DNA of 38,985 bases from Candidatus Omnitrophota bacterium (GCA_013202525.1 JABMQS010000032.1:1-38985), one strand, 5' to 3'. Positions 18,417-28,440 are shown, counted from the first letter of the stretch. Notes: a model not told the origin generated them from the sequence alone. Numbers and translations are program-made.

Positions 18417-19595
18417 ATGATGAAGACAATGCCAAACCGGAAAGTAGATGATGGCCCTCTCGACCGCGGGCAGCTTACAGGCCCTTATAAGCGGGCATCT
18501 GAATGGCTCGTGCAGAGCTTTCGCGTTAATGGTTACAGGGGGTCTTCGGCCTGGCAATCCCGCTTTTTCCACCCGATCCGCGGGTGGTCGCATCCCTATC
18601 CTGAAACAACAGGATATATAATACCTACCCTGTACGATTATTTCAAATGGCTAAAGGATGAAAATGGTGAGATCAAAACCTGTATAGAGACTTCGATACC
18701 CTGGCTTCTGTCACTGCAGATGAGATCAGGGGCATTTCCGGGAGGCCATGCTGCGCAGAACGGGGCGTTCTATCTTGGTACTTTAGATTATATTCTTCAC
18801 AGGGCCCATGCTCCGAAAGAGTCTGTATTCAATACAGCCCAGATTATGCGCGGCTTGATTCGCTGCTATAATGAAACAGGAAACAGCGATTGCTTGAATG
18901 CGGTTAAAAAATCCGGCGAGTTCTTATCGAGTTCGATCAGGGAAGACGGGGGATGGGGGAATGATGCGTACGCAAAGGACCTTTCGCCGTCTTATTTTGC
19001 CTATATAATACCTGCGCTGCTTGCCGCGGCTGAACTGATCAACGATAAAGATTTAAAGGCAAAGGCACTGCTGCCCCTGGATAATCTACTGAAGCGTATC
19101 GACGGAGAGTCCCGCTTTATCAGGGATATGGGGTTTTCTGATAATGGTTTTGCCCATATGCATACCGTTGGTTATACGCTCCAGGGCCTTCTGGAATCTG
19201 CCATAATACTGAAGGATGAAGGGGGAAGATATATATCAGAGGCCGCAGGCGTAGCCGATAAGCTTTTGGCCAAATACGAAGAGTGGGGTAAGCTGCCTGG
19301 CGGCCTGTATAACGGCTGGAGGCCGGAGTGGAGCTATTCCTGTATAACCGGCAACTGCCAGATAGCGTTGTTTTTTCTTGAACTTTTCAAGGTGAACAAA
19401 GAAGTCCGTTATCTCGATGCAGCCCAGAGCATCTATTCAGACATGTTGACTGCTCAATCGCGAAACAATGCCTTTCCGGGCAGCAGGCCGGTATGGGGAA
19501 GGTATATGTGCCTGCGCTGGCCGAACTGGGCAGTTAAATTTTTTATGGACCTCTCATTTGGTCTCTATAACGCACTGCGGGATAAGCAGGGATAG
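18417..19595 (+). CDS. Alpha/alpha-toroid (prenyltransferase/glycosidase-like) domain protein
   Basis: Repeating helical/aromatic pattern, PWLLSLQMRSGAFPGG, REDGGWGNDAYA, QGLLESAIILKDEGGRYI. Confidence 0.55.
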   Translation: MMKTMPNRKVDDGPLDRGQLTGPYKRASEWLVQSFRVNGYRGSSAWQSRFFHPIRGWSHPYPETTGYIIPTLYDYFKWLKDENGEIKTCIETSIPWLLSLQMRSGAFPGGHAAQNGAFYLGTLDYILHRAHAPKESVFNTAQIMRGLIRCYNETGNSDCLNAVKKSGEFLSSSIREDGGWGNDAYAKDLSPSYFAYIIPALLAAAELINDKDLKAKALLPLDNLLKRIDGESRFIRDMGFSDNGFAHMHTVGYTLQGLLESAIILKDEGGRYISEAAGVADKLLAKYEEWGKLPGGLYNGWRPEWSYSCITGNCQIALFFLELFKVNKEVRYLDAAQSIYSDMLTAQSRNNAFPGSRPVWGRYMCLRWPNWAVKFFMDLSFGLYNALRDKQG

Positions 19596-19609
19596 GATAC
19601 AACAAGATC

Positions 19610-20767
19610 ATGATATTAAAGGGAGTTAACTTAGGCGGCTGGCTGCTTATGGAAGGCTATATCCTGGGAGGCAGAAATATAGCTGAGCAGGAATTCAAGG
19701 CCAAGTTTAAAAGGATACATGGAAACAGAGAACTGGCTGTATTGGAAAAAGAATTCAGAAAGCGTTTTATAAGGGAGGAGGACCTGAGGCTTATATCATC
19801 ATGGGGCGCAAACTGCGTGCGGCTGCCGGTGCATTATAAGATATTTGAAAAGAAACCCTATGTCTACAATAAAGAGTCTTTGACATTTTTACGCAGGATA
19901 TTAAGATGGGCAGATAAGTACAAGCTGAAGGTTATTCTTGATCTGCATGCAGCGTGCGGGGCGCAGAATTGCGATTGGCACGCGGACAGCACGGGCAAGG
20001 CCTTATTATGGAGGCACAAAAGAAACAGGGACAGGACATGTGCCCTGTGGAGATATCTTGCTGAGAACCTTGCATCTGAACGCGCACTCTATGGCTATGA
20101 TGTGTTGAATGAACCAGTGATAGCAAAAGGGAGGGTTGGTGAGCTCAAGACCTTCTATAAGGATGTGATAACCTCGATAAGGAGTGTTGACAAAAAGAGC
20201 GTTATCTTTCTCGAAGGAAACACCTGGGCGCAGGACATAGATTTTTTGAAGGACCTGATAGCCGAGAATATCGCAGTAAGTATACATTTCTATGAGCCCT
20301 TAGAATTTACATTTAATTTTAGAAGAGGATATACTTATCCGGGCGCGATCAACGGAGGTCCCTGGAATAAAGAGAGGATAAGAAGGCGCCTGAGCCGCTA
20401 TAAGGATTTTTCTTCTAAGTACGGGGTTTCTGTTTTTGTGGGTGAGTTTGGCGTAAACTATCGCGGCAACAGGTATGGGGAGTTGCGTTGGCTGGATGAT
20501 GCCTTAAGCGTGTTTCGCGAGTTTGGGTTCAGCTGGACTTATTGGACATATAAAGCGGTGAGCAGCGGTATATTTCCCGATGGGATTGTTCAGTATCTTG
20601 ATAATAGCCCTTGGGTAAAAAGAGAAGGCCCGGTCTACGGACTTGAAAACCTCTATACCGCGTGGCCGGCTTACAAGAACAAGATAGTGAGCTCCTGGAA
20701 TACAAAGCATTTCCAGGTAAATCATGATATCGTAAAAGGCCTGAAGAAACATTTTAAACATAGATAG
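19610..20767 (+). CDS. Glycoside hydrolase family 5-like (cellulase/exo-glucanase fold)
   Basis: GVNLGGWLLMEGYILGG; WGANCVRLPVHY; VILDLHAACGAQN; YDVLNEPV; VFVGEFGVNYRG; SWTYWTYK. Confidence 0.88.
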   Translation: MILKGVNLGGWLLMEGYILGGRNIAEQEFKAKFKRIHGNRELAVLEKEFRKRFIREEDLRLISSWGANCVRLPVHYKIFEKKPYVYNKESLTFLRRILRWADKYKLKVILDLHAACGAQNCDWHADSTGKALLWRHKRNRDRTCALWRYLAENLASERALYGYDVLNEPVIAKGRVGELKTFYKDVITSIRSVDKKSVIFLEGNTWAQDIDFLKDLIAENIAVSIHFYEPLEFTFNFRRGYTYPGAINGGPWNKERIRRRLSRYKDFSSKYGVSVFVGEFGVNYRGNRYGELRWLDDALSVFREFGFSWTYWTYKAVSSGIFPDGIVQYLDNSPWVKREGPVYGLENLYTAWPAYKNKIVSSWNTKHFQVNHDIVKGLKKHFKHR

Positions 20768-20788
20768 AGATAATCATTAAATCAGGAG

Positions 20789-20992
20789 GTGGAAGATATG
20801 TGGTGGAGATGGACTGTTCTTATTATCGGCAGTATCCTTATCCTTGCCTGTGTTATCAGCACCACGGTCGATTGGATAAAAGGAAAGACAGGCCCATTCG
20901 GGCCCAAGCCCATGGACTGGTGGGGCTGCGGTATCTTTACCATTCTTATCGCGCTTTTGGTCTACTGGGTTTCTAAAGGAATCTTCAGATAA
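20789..20992 (+). CDS. Small two-TM membrane protein, unknown function
   Basis: 67 aa with two hydrophobic segments; SD AGGAGGTGG just upstream. Confidence 0.55.
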   Translation: MEDMWWRWTVLIIGSILILACVISTTVDWIKGKTGPFGPKPMDWWGCGIFTILIALLVYWVSKGIFR

Positions 20993-21004
20993 TGCAATTT
21001 TCTT

Positions 21005-21034
21005 TTGACTAATACTTAAACTTAGAGTTATAAT
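21005..21034 (+). promoter_or_regulatory. Sigma70-like promoter
   Basis: TTGACT-N18-TATAAT; ATG 8 nt after the -10. Confidence 0.65.
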
Positions 21035-21042
21035 AAACCATT

Positions 21043-21510
21043 ATGAAATATAAGAAAAGCCAGGTGGTGATGTTCTGGTTTCTCCCGCTTATTACTATAG
21101 GCGGATTATTTTATCCTCTACTTGGATATCTTGTGGTAGCCATGATGGCCTTCTTTCTGGCGCTCTCTTTTTTTAGAGGCCGCTACTGGTGCTGGCACCT
21201 GTGTCCGAGAGGGGCATTCCTGGATATAGCCCTATCCAAGGTCAGCCGTAATAAGCCCGCGCCGGCGTTCTTTGCCCGCCAGTGGTTTCGTTGGTCAATA
21301 TTTGCGCTGTTTATAGGTTTTTTGATCTATCGTATCATAGGCACAGGCGGAAGCCTTATTGCAATAGCTTCGGTCTTTGTGGTGATGTGTATATTGACTA
21401 CAATAATATCCATTATCCTGGGCATACCTATGAGACATAGAAGCTGGTGTGTAATATGCCCCATGGGAACGCTGCAGGATAAGATAAACAGGTTATCCAA
21501 AAAAGGTTAA
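21043..21510 (+). CDS. Membrane 4Fe-4S protein, NapH/NosR-like half module
   Basis: TM segments with CWHLCPRG and WCVICPMG motifs. Confidence 0.78.
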   Translation: MKYKKSQVVMFWFLPLITIGGLFYPLLGYLVVAMMAFFLALSFFRGRYWCWHLCPRGAFLDIALSKVSRNKPAPAFFARQWFRWSIFALFIGFLIYRIIGTGGSLIAIASVFVVMCILTTIISIILGIPMRHRSWCVICPMGTLQDKINRLSKKG

Positions 21511-21513
21511 GGC

Positions 21514-22494
21514 ATGGTAAAGAAAAGTCTCACAATTTGCTTGCTTCTTTTTTTATCTATCCGGCTCATTGTGCCCGGTTCTGTTGCAGCCGTTGAGGAA
21601 AACCTGAAGAGGGCAACCTTTCTTCCACAGTGGGTTCCGCAGGCGCAGTTTGCGGGCTATTATGTTGCCTATGAAAAGGGATTTTATAAGAGAAATGGCA
21701 TCGACCTTACAATATTGACAGGTGGCCCTGACTGCCCGCCGTTTGGTTGCCTGAAAAACGGCGAGGCTGATTTTGTGACCATGTGGCTTGCTGCGGGTAT
21801 TGAGAAACGGGCCGAAGGATGCAAGCTGGTTAATATAGCCCAGATAGTGCAGAGGTCCGCGTTGATGCTTGTTACTAAGGCCTCAAGCGGCATAAAGACC
21901 CCGCAGGATATGAACGGCAAAAAGGTGGGCCTATGGGAAGAGATCTTTCAGATCCAGCCTCGCGCATTTTTTAAAAAATACGATCTTAACGTAGAAGTAG
22001 TCCCGCAGTCATATTCTGTGAATCTATTCCTGCGCGACGGGGTGGATGTTGCATCCGCTATGTGGTATAACGAGTATCACACTATATTGAATTCCGGGCT
22101 GGACTCCGATGAGCTTACACCATTCTTCTTTTACAAGCATGGACTGAATTTTCCCGAAGACGGTATCTATGCACTTGAGGAGACCTTTACGAGAGACCCC
22201 CAGCTCTGCCGCGCATTTGTAAAGGCCTCTGCAGAGGGTTGGCGTTATGCGTTTGAACATAGAGAAGAGGCCCTGGATATTGTTATGAGATATATGGAGA
22301 AGGCGCATGTCCCGGCGACCAGGGTACACCAGAAATGGATGCTTGACAAGATAGCCGACCTGATCATGCCCACGGATGTTGATGTACCCATGGGGAAGCT
22401 TTCTCGCGAAGACTATAACCGGACAGCGAAGGTATTAAAAAAAGACGGGTTTATAGACGATATACCGGCTTTCGACACCTTCCATAAGAGATGA
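21514..22494 (+). CDS. NMT1/THI5-like periplasmic substrate-binding protein
   Basis: Signal peptide; FLPQWVPQAQFAGYYVAYEKGFYKRNGIDLTILTGG; GIKTPQDMNGKKVGLW. Confidence 0.87.
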   Translation: MVKKSLTICLLLFLSIRLIVPGSVAAVEENLKRATFLPQWVPQAQFAGYYVAYEKGFYKRNGIDLTILTGGPDCPPFGCLKNGEADFVTMWLAAGIEKRAEGCKLVNIAQIVQRSALMLVTKASSGIKTPQDMNGKKVGLWEEIFQIQPRAFFKKYDLNVEVVPQSYSVNLFLRDGVDVASAMWYNEYHTILNSGLDSDELTPFFFYKHGLNFPEDGIYALEETFTRDPQLCRAFVKASAEGWRYAFEHREEALDIVMRYMEKAHVPATRVHQKWMLDKIADLIMPTDVDVPMGKLSREDYNRTAKVLKKDGFIDDIPAFDTFHKR

Positions 22495-22495
22495 T

Positions 22496-24430
22496 ATGTT
22501 TAGTTTAAAAAACAGAGGGATAACGTTTAAGCTTATACTGCTGATACTTACCAGCACCATATTTATATTTGTGGTTGTATTTGGCTACAATTATGTAATC
22601 TCCTTAAGGATACTTACCAAAAACATAGAGGAGAACGCCAAGAATCTGGCAGGCCTTAAGGTCCACAGCATCGATACGGTGCTTAATGCCACCGAAAAGG
22701 TCCCGGAAAACCTGGCGTATTTTCTGGAGGAGTCCCCCTATGGCAAAGAGGAGATAATAAATCTGCTTCGCGCAGTCATAGAAAATAATCCTGAGATTTA
22801 CGGGGCTACGATCGCCTTTAAGCCATACGGTTTTGATGACAAGTCTCTGTACTTTGCGCCGTATTTTTATAAGAGCGATGGCGAGGTAAAATTTACCTAT
22901 CTCGGCAGTGATACATACAGGTACTTCTACTGGGACTGGTACCAGATGCCAAGGGTTTTGAATCAACCCGCATGGAGTGAGCCTTATTATGATGAAGGCG
23001 GCGGCAATATTATCATGTCTACGTATTCAGTGCCTTTCTACAAGACTATCGATGGCAAGAGAGAATTTATGGGTGTGGTTACTGCGGATATCTCTTTATC
23101 ATGGCTCCAGGATATCGTCTCTGCCATCAAGGTATATAAGACAGGCTATGGTTTCCTGATATCCAAGAACGGTACTATTGTGACCCATCCCAAGGAACAG
23201 CTTATAATGAACGATACTATATTCAGCGTTGCCGAGGCGCTGGGGGATACAAACCTGCGTGAGATCGGGAAGCAGATGATCAAGGGGAAATCGGGATATG
23301 CGCCTACAGATAGTGCGTTGACAGGAAAAAAATGCATGATGGTCTATGAGCCTGTTCCTTCAAGCGGCTGGTCGCTCGGTGTTCTTTTTCCTGAAGATGA
23401 GTTTATGGCGGATATTGTGAACTTAAGCCGCACCGTACTGGCTCTCGGCCTGATCGGCTGTCTGTTGCTTCTGCTCGCTATAGTATATATCGCAAACTCC
23501 ATAACACGTCCTTTAAGAAAACTTGCCGCGGCAACGGAACGTATAGGAGGAGGAGATCTCAATATAGAGCTTGCCCCTGTGCATTCCAGGGATGAGGTCG
23601 GTAAGCTTACGGATTCTTTTAACTACATGAAGCGCTCGCTCAAGGATTATATAAGGCAATTGACAGAGACCACAAAGGCCAAGGAGAGGATAGAGAGTGA
23701 GCTCAAGATCGCCCATGATATCCAGATGGGCATTCTCCCCAAGAAGTTTCCCGCATTCCCTGACAGGCCCGAGTTTGATATATATGCGACGCTTAAGCCT
23801 GCAAGGGAGGTGGGCGGCGACTTCTATGATTTCTTCCTGACAGAAGATAAGTATTTATACTTTGCCATAGGTGATGTATCAGGCAAGGGCGTGCCGGCAG
23901 CTCTTTTTATGGCAGTGACAGATACGCTGATAAAGATGAGAGCCAAGACCTCTATCAAGCCGGGTGAGATCCTGACCGATGTGAACAAGGAGCTCTGCAA
24001 TGAGAATGAATCCTGCATGTTCGTAACCATCTTTTGCGGTGTTTTGAATATAGAGACAGGGGAGCTTGTTTATTCAAACGGAGGCCATACACTGCCCCTG
24101 GTCGTGCGCAAGGATAAGGATGTGGATTTTTTAGAGGGGACAGACAGCAGCCTTCTGGGAGTTATGGAAGATGCTGATTTTAAGACAAAAAAGCTGATCC
24201 TGCGGCCAGGTGATTATATATTGTGTTATACTGATGGCGTAACGGAGGCCATAAATAAGAATAAGGAGTTCTTTTCAGATGAGAGGCTAAAGAAGGATGC
24301 CGAGGCCTTAGGCGATAAGTCTATACAGGATGCAGCCGAGTTTATAAGCGATAAGGTGGATACTTTTTCAAAAGATGTGCCTCAGACAGATGATATAACT
24401 TTGTTGGCAGTAAAATATATCGGTTCATAG
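22496..24430 (+). CDS. Cache-HAMP-PP2C (SpoIIE/RsbU-type) serine phosphatase
   Basis: Cache domain, HAMP, AHDIQMGILPKKFPAFPD, AREVGGDFYDFF, GDVSGKGVPAALFMA, NGGHTLPLV, YTDGVTEA. Confidence 0.92.
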   Translation: MFSLKNRGITFKLILLILTSTIFIFVVVFGYNYVISLRILTKNIEENAKNLAGLKVHSIDTVLNATEKVPENLAYFLEESPYGKEEIINLLRAVIENNPEIYGATIAFKPYGFDDKSLYFAPYFYKSDGEVKFTYLGSDTYRYFYWDWYQMPRVLNQPAWSEPYYDEGGGNIIMSTYSVPFYKTIDGKREFMGVVTADISLSWLQDIVSAIKVYKTGYGFLISKNGTIVTHPKEQLIMNDTIFSVAEALGDTNLREIGKQMIKGKSGYAPTDSALTGKKCMMVYEPVPSSGWSLGVLFPEDEFMADIVNLSRTVLALGLIGCLLLLLAIVYIANSITRPLRKLAAATERIGGGDLNIELAPVHSRDEVGKLTDSFNYMKRSLKDYIRQLTETTKAKERIESELKIAHDIQMGILPKKFPAFPDRPEFDIYATLKPAREVGGDFYDFFLTEDKYLYFAIGDVSGKGVPAALFMAVTDTLIKMRAKTSIKPGEILTDVNKELCNENESCMFVTIFCGVLNIETGELVYSNGGHTLPLVVRKDKDVDFLEGTDSSLLGVMEDADFKTKKLILRPGDYILCYTDGVTEAINKNKEFFSDERLKKDAEALGDKSIQDAAEFISDKVDTFSKDVPQTDDITLLAVKYIGS

Positions 24431-24448
24431 CATGTTTAGAAATGGAGG

Positions 24449-24862
24449 TTGAATATGGTTAAAAAAAGTGACATAGAGAGAAGGAAATACGTAAGGCTTG
24501 ACCTTAAGACAAAGGTAAAATTTCAGGTCCTTAAAGGGCATCGTGGCAGCAAGCCTCTTTTGACCAAGACCCCCGGCATAAGCAGGAATACCAGTGTAGA
24601 GGGCATCTGCTTTGCGTCGGTGAAAAAGCTTGTACCAAAAACTAAGCTTAATCTGGAGGTATTTCTTCCACATAATCCAAAGCCCCTGCACCTGAAGGGC
24701 GAGGTAAAGTGGTCGCAGGCTATAGTGCGCCAACGAAAGGGTAAGCAGACATTTGATACAGGGGTCAAGCTTTTTAGCATCGATAAGAGAGATGAGAATA
24801 TGTTTATAGTGTTTGTCTGCGCAAAGATGTCGGAACGGTTAAGCCGTTTTCTTTATTATTGA
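24449..24862 (+). CDS. PilZ domain protein
   Basis: RRKYVRLDLKTKVKFQV...ISRNTSVEGICF...FLPHNPKPLHLKGEVKW. Confidence 0.82.
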   Translation: MNMVKKSDIERRKYVRLDLKTKVKFQVLKGHRGSKPLLTKTPGISRNTSVEGICFASVKKLVPKTKLNLEVFLPHNPKPLHLKGEVKWSQAIVRQRKGKQTFDTGVKLFSIDKRDENMFIVFVCAKMSERLSRFLYY

Positions 24863-24880
24863 CGTAAGGAGGAAAAACAA

Positions 24881-25612
24881 TTGGGTAAAGGTGCCGCGTA
24901 TATATATGGCAAGAATTCGCTCCTTGAGCGCCTGAAGGCAAATCCGGAGAGCATAAGAAAGATATTTCTGCAGGAGAATTTTAAGGATCCTTCCGTGTTG
25001 GATGCGATAAGGAAAAGCGGCGTGGCTGTAAAGCATGTCTCTGAAAGAGAGCTTGGCAGGATAAAGCGTGCTGAGCGCCTTCAGGGGATTGCCGCGGAAG
25101 TGGATAGATTTGAGTATGCGCCGTTTGAGGAACTGCTGGATGTTTCAGCGGGCAGCAGTAAGTCGCTTATATTTCTCGATAATATAAACGACCCCCATAA
25201 TCTGGGTTCTATGTTAAGGGTTGCGGCATGCTTCGGCGGTTTTGCCATTGTCCTGCCAAGGCATAGTTCCTGCGACGTCAACGATACCGTTATGCACGTC
25301 GCATCCGGCGGGGAAAATTTTGTTTCCGTCGCTGTGGTAGGCAATATATCGAATGCCCTGAGAAAGGCCAAGGACTGTGGCTATTGGATAGTAGGCACGG
25401 TAGTAGAAGGCGGGCAGGATCTTGACAGCGTTACCCTGCCTTTTCCTCTTTGCCTTGTCCTGGGATCCGAGGGCAAAGGCATCAGGCATGGGATAGATAA
25501 GCAGCTCGATTGTAAGGTGACCCTTCCGATGAGAGGCGCGGAGCTCTCTTTTAATGTTGCTATGGCCTGCGCTATCTTTTGCCATGAGATATCCAGGCAG
25601 AGGAAGGGATGA
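24881..25612 (+). CDS. rlmB: SpoU-family 23S rRNA (guanosine-2'-O)-methyltransferase
   Basis: IYGKNSLLERL; LDNINDPHNLGSMLRVAACFG; LGSEGKGIRHGID; LPMRGAELSFNVAMA; TTG start. Confidence 0.9.
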   Translation: MGKGAAYIYGKNSLLERLKANPESIRKIFLQENFKDPSVLDAIRKSGVAVKHVSERELGRIKRAERLQGIAAEVDRFEYAPFEELLDVSAGSSKSLIFLDNINDPHNLGSMLRVAACFGGFAIVLPRHSSCDVNDTVMHVASGGENFVSVAVVGNISNALRKAKDCGYWIVGTVVEGGQDLDSVTLPFPLCLVLGSEGKGIRHGIDKQLDCKVTLPMRGAELSFNVAMACAIFCHEISRQRKG

Positions 25613-26199
25613 TGAAAAAGATGAGCAAAGACACTAAATTGTTGCAATTTGTCTCTGAGGCAGGTATACTGAAGCGCATCAGTCGTTCCGGCTGGTGGGT
25701 CCTTGGCATAAAGGATGCGGAGACGGTCGCTGAACATAGCTTCAGGTGTGCTGTTATAGGTTATATAATAGCGCGCATGGAAGGCGTCCCGCCTTATGAG
25801 GTGTTGTTGATGTGCCTCTTCAATGATATACATGAGGCACGCATAAACGATCTTCACAAGATGGCACAGCGTTATATCAGGTATGAGAAGGCGGAGGATG
25901 AGGCCTTTAAGGAACAGATATCTTCCCTTCCTGGTGTTGTGAAGACGGAGCTCTCCGCTACGCGCAGTGAGTATAAAAAGCAGAGGACAAGGTCTAGCAT
26001 TATAGCAAGGGATGCCGATATTCTCGAATGCCTGATACAGGCAAAGGAGTATCATGAGTACGGTTTTAAAGAGGCGTCTAAATTTACTAAGAAGGCGCCC
26101 GGTTTCCTAAAAACAAAGACCGCCAAGAGGCTCTGGTCTCGTGCAAAGACCACCAGCCTCAATGAGTGGTGGGAAGAATTGAGCGAGTTTAAACGCTGA
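25609..26199 (+). CDS. HD-domain hydrolase (YfbR/HDDC2-like)
   Basis: ETVAEHSFRCAVIGYII...FNDIHEARINDLHKMAQRYI. Confidence 0.85.
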   Translation: MMKKMSKDTKLLQFVSEAGILKRISRSGWWVLGIKDAETVAEHSFRCAVIGYIIARMEGVPPYEVLLMCLFNDIHEARINDLHKMAQRYIRYEKAEDEAFKEQISSLPGVVKTELSATRSEYKKQRTRSSIIARDADILECLIQAKEYHEYGFKEASKFTKKAPGFLKTKTAKRLWSRAKTTSLNEWWEELSEFKR

Positions 26200-26225
26200 T
26201 ACAATAAAGAGAGGAGGAGATAGTT

Positions 26226-26459
26226 ATGCCGTATGATCGCAGCATGGATGAGTCATTATTTGCAAAGTCCATTGATACTGAAAATGGCCGCTTGACCGTA
26301 AGCATATATTCTTACAACAAAGGGCCAAAGAAACTTCAGATCACCAGAGAGAATAAGGATATGAATGGCGAATTACGCTTTGCCAAGATGGGTAGACTGG
26401 CAAAGGATGAGATAGAGTCGCTGCTTCCTTTAATCCAAGAAGCCGTAACCAATATGTAA
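26226..26459 (+). CDS. Small hypothetical protein (77 aa)
   Basis: ORF with SD GAGGAGG upstream. Confidence 0.55.
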   Translation: MPYDRSMDESLFAKSIDTENGRLTVSIYSYNKGPKKLQITRENKDMNGELRFAKMGRLAKDEIESLLPLIQEAVTNM

Positions 26460-26476
26460 CCACAGCAGCTTAGTAT

Positions 26477-26513
26477 AAAAAAAGGGTAACCTTTAAAAGG
26501 TTACCCTTTTTTT
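26477..26513. terminator. Bidirectional intrinsic terminator between convergent genes
   Basis: Near-perfect palindrome AAAAAAAGGGTAACCTTTTAAAAGGTTACCCTTTTTTT. Confidence 0.92.
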
Positions 26514-28440
26514 ATTGAACCCGTAGTTGTCTTTCGGCATCGATTATGCCGTGGTTTATAAGAGAGAGAGCCTTCTTAAGTCTGATTTTTAGTTTTGCTG
26601 AGACAGGGGCATCCAGGATTTCACGCAGCAGCTGGGTGCTCATCCTGAAGTAGCGTATTACCTCGCCCTCATCAGTATCGGTGTAGTTTAAAATATTTTC
26701 AAAACTCACACCCCGCATCCAGGCCTCAAGGCAAGGTGTAAGATCAAAGAAGCATTGTTTGCTGAGGGGCCTGATCCTGAACCTTTTTTCCATCCTTTGT
26801 ATGTCCGCTATTACAGAATCGGTAGTCCTGGCCAGGGTTTTTGTCTTTTTGTCCAGCCTGGGGCTTGTAATCCCTTTCTTTGGTTCAAAGACAAACCCGA
26901 GGCACAAGATGCCAAGCTCTGTTTCAGAGAGATGCTCAAGCATACCTTTTGAATAGAGCTCAGAGAGGCCGAGTTCATAGCCATATATCCTGCTTGCAAA
27001 GGCGCCTTTCTCTGTGATGCGGTTTTTCCTTATGCACCCCAGCTGCTTTAATATCGCGACCCTTGAGCGCAGGAGATCGAGGGCTCTTTTCTGGTGCTGC
27101 TTCTTCTCTTGGAAACAGTGGAAGGAGAGGGGGTATATATTATAGAGCTTTTCACCGTACTTTTCATAGAGGTTGAGCACTGTTGCATATGAAGCATTAA
27201 ATTTACTGCGCACCTCTTCGGGCCTGCCGTATATTATATTGTGCAGCTGCTGGTATGATATGCGATGGGGGTTTATGCGGCTTATGACAAAGCCCTCGGT
27301 GTCTATCCCACGCCTCCCCGATCTGCCCGCCATCTGGTAAAAGTCGCGCGTCTTTAGTATTTCAAAGCCGCGGCCGTAAAATTTCTTTAGTTCATCAAAT
27401 ATTACTGTGCGCGCCGGCATATTTATGCCCAGGGCAAATGTCTCGGTCGTAAAGATGACTTTTATCAGCCTGCTTGTGAAGAGCCTTTCGACGACCTCTT
27501 TCAGGGTAGGCAGCATGCCTGCATGATGATACGCTATGCCCCTTTCGATAAGGGGGGCGATCATTGCAGTGCTCTTTTCGCTCGCGAGTTCAAACCTGTT
27601 ACAGAGTTCGCCGTAGAGTTCTTTTATGCGGCGTTTCTCATCCGGGTTTAAGAGATCAAAGCCGTGCATCTCCTGAGCAAGGTACTCACAACGCCTTCTG
27701 CCGAATGAGAAATAGATGCAGGGAAGTTGATTGTTATCGTAAAGATATCTTACTAAGGATGTCGGCCGGTTTGGTTTTAGATGGTCGTATTTGTGATAGC
27801 TCCTGTCGTGGTAGGAGTGCGAGAGGTTGTTCTTATAGCCTATTCTTTTCAGATCGTTTAGGCTGTCGGCGATCTGGCCCTGGCACTGGTAGAAGAAATG
27901 CAGCGGCACGGGCCGCTCTTTCTCCTTTACTACCTTAAGCGGCATCTTGTGGATCGTGCTGAGCCATTTTGCAAACTCGTCTATGTTGGGTATGGTAGCG
28001 GAGAGCGCAAGCATCTTCATATGGCTCGGTAGGAATATCAGCGATTCCTCCCAAACGGTCCCGCGTTCGTAGTCGTCAAGATAGTGTATCTCGTCGAATA
28101 TGATCCAGGAGTAGTCTTTTAAGCTTTCCTTTTCCTCAAGCAGTTTGTTGCGGAATATCTCGGTTGTCATTATGAGTATCGGCGCGGATGGATTTATGCT
28201 TACGTCGCCGGTAAGTATGCCTATCTTTTTCTCATAGGAGCCCTGAAAATCGCGGAACTTCTGATTTGAAAGTGCCTTTATGGGGGCGGTGTAGACACAC
28301 CTGGTTCCTTTGGCGAGACAGTCTTCTATGACATACTCGGCTATTACGGTCTTCCCCGCGCCTGTAGGCGCAGAGACTATGACCGAATGCCCGTCCCTGA
28401 TATGCCCAATCGCCTTCTCCTGAAATCTATCGTATATCAT
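26512..28440 (-). CDS. Ski2-like DEAD/DEAH-box helicase
   Basis: SAPTGAGKTVIAEYV, DEIHYLDDYERGTVWEE, LSATIPN, FTTETFALGINMPART, QMAGRSGRRG; start at MIYDRF supported by SD. Confidence 0.92.
   Translation of the reverse strand: MIYDRFQEKAIGHIRDGHSVIVSAPTGAGKTVIAEYVIEDCLAKGTRCVYTAPIKALSNQKFRDFQGSYEKKIGILTGDVSINPSAPILIMTTEIFRNKLLEEKESLKDYSWIIFDEIHYLDDYERGTVWEESLIFLPSHMKMLALSATIPNIDEFAKWLSTIHKMPLKVVKEKERPVPLHFFYQCQGQIADSLNDLKRIGYKNNLSHSYHDRSYHKYDHLKPNRPTSLVRYLYDNNQLPCIYFSFGRRRCEYLAQEMHGFDLLNPDEKRRIKELYGELCNRFELASEKSTAMIAPLIERGIAYHHAGMLPTLKEVVERLFTSRLIKVIFTTETFALGINMPARTVIFDELKKFYGRGFEILKTRDFYQMAGRSGRRGIDTEGFVISRINPHRISYQQLHNIIYGRPEEVRSKFNASYATVLNLYEKYGEKLYNIYPLSFHCFQEKKQHQKRALDLLRSRVAILKQLGCIRKNRITEKGAFASRIYGYELGLSELYSKGMLEHLSETELGILCLGFVFEPKKGITSPRLDKKTKTLARTTDSVIADIQRMEKRFRIRPLSKQCFFDLTPCLEAWMRGVSFENILNYTDTDEGEVIRYFRMSTQLLREILDAPVSAKLKIRLKKALSLINHGIIDAERQLRVQ

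Noticed and set aside
27564-27938. 124-aa + strand ORF opposite the helicase
   Set aside because: Arg/Cys/Ser-rich antisense shadow of a conserved helicase frame; no recognisable domain or SD.
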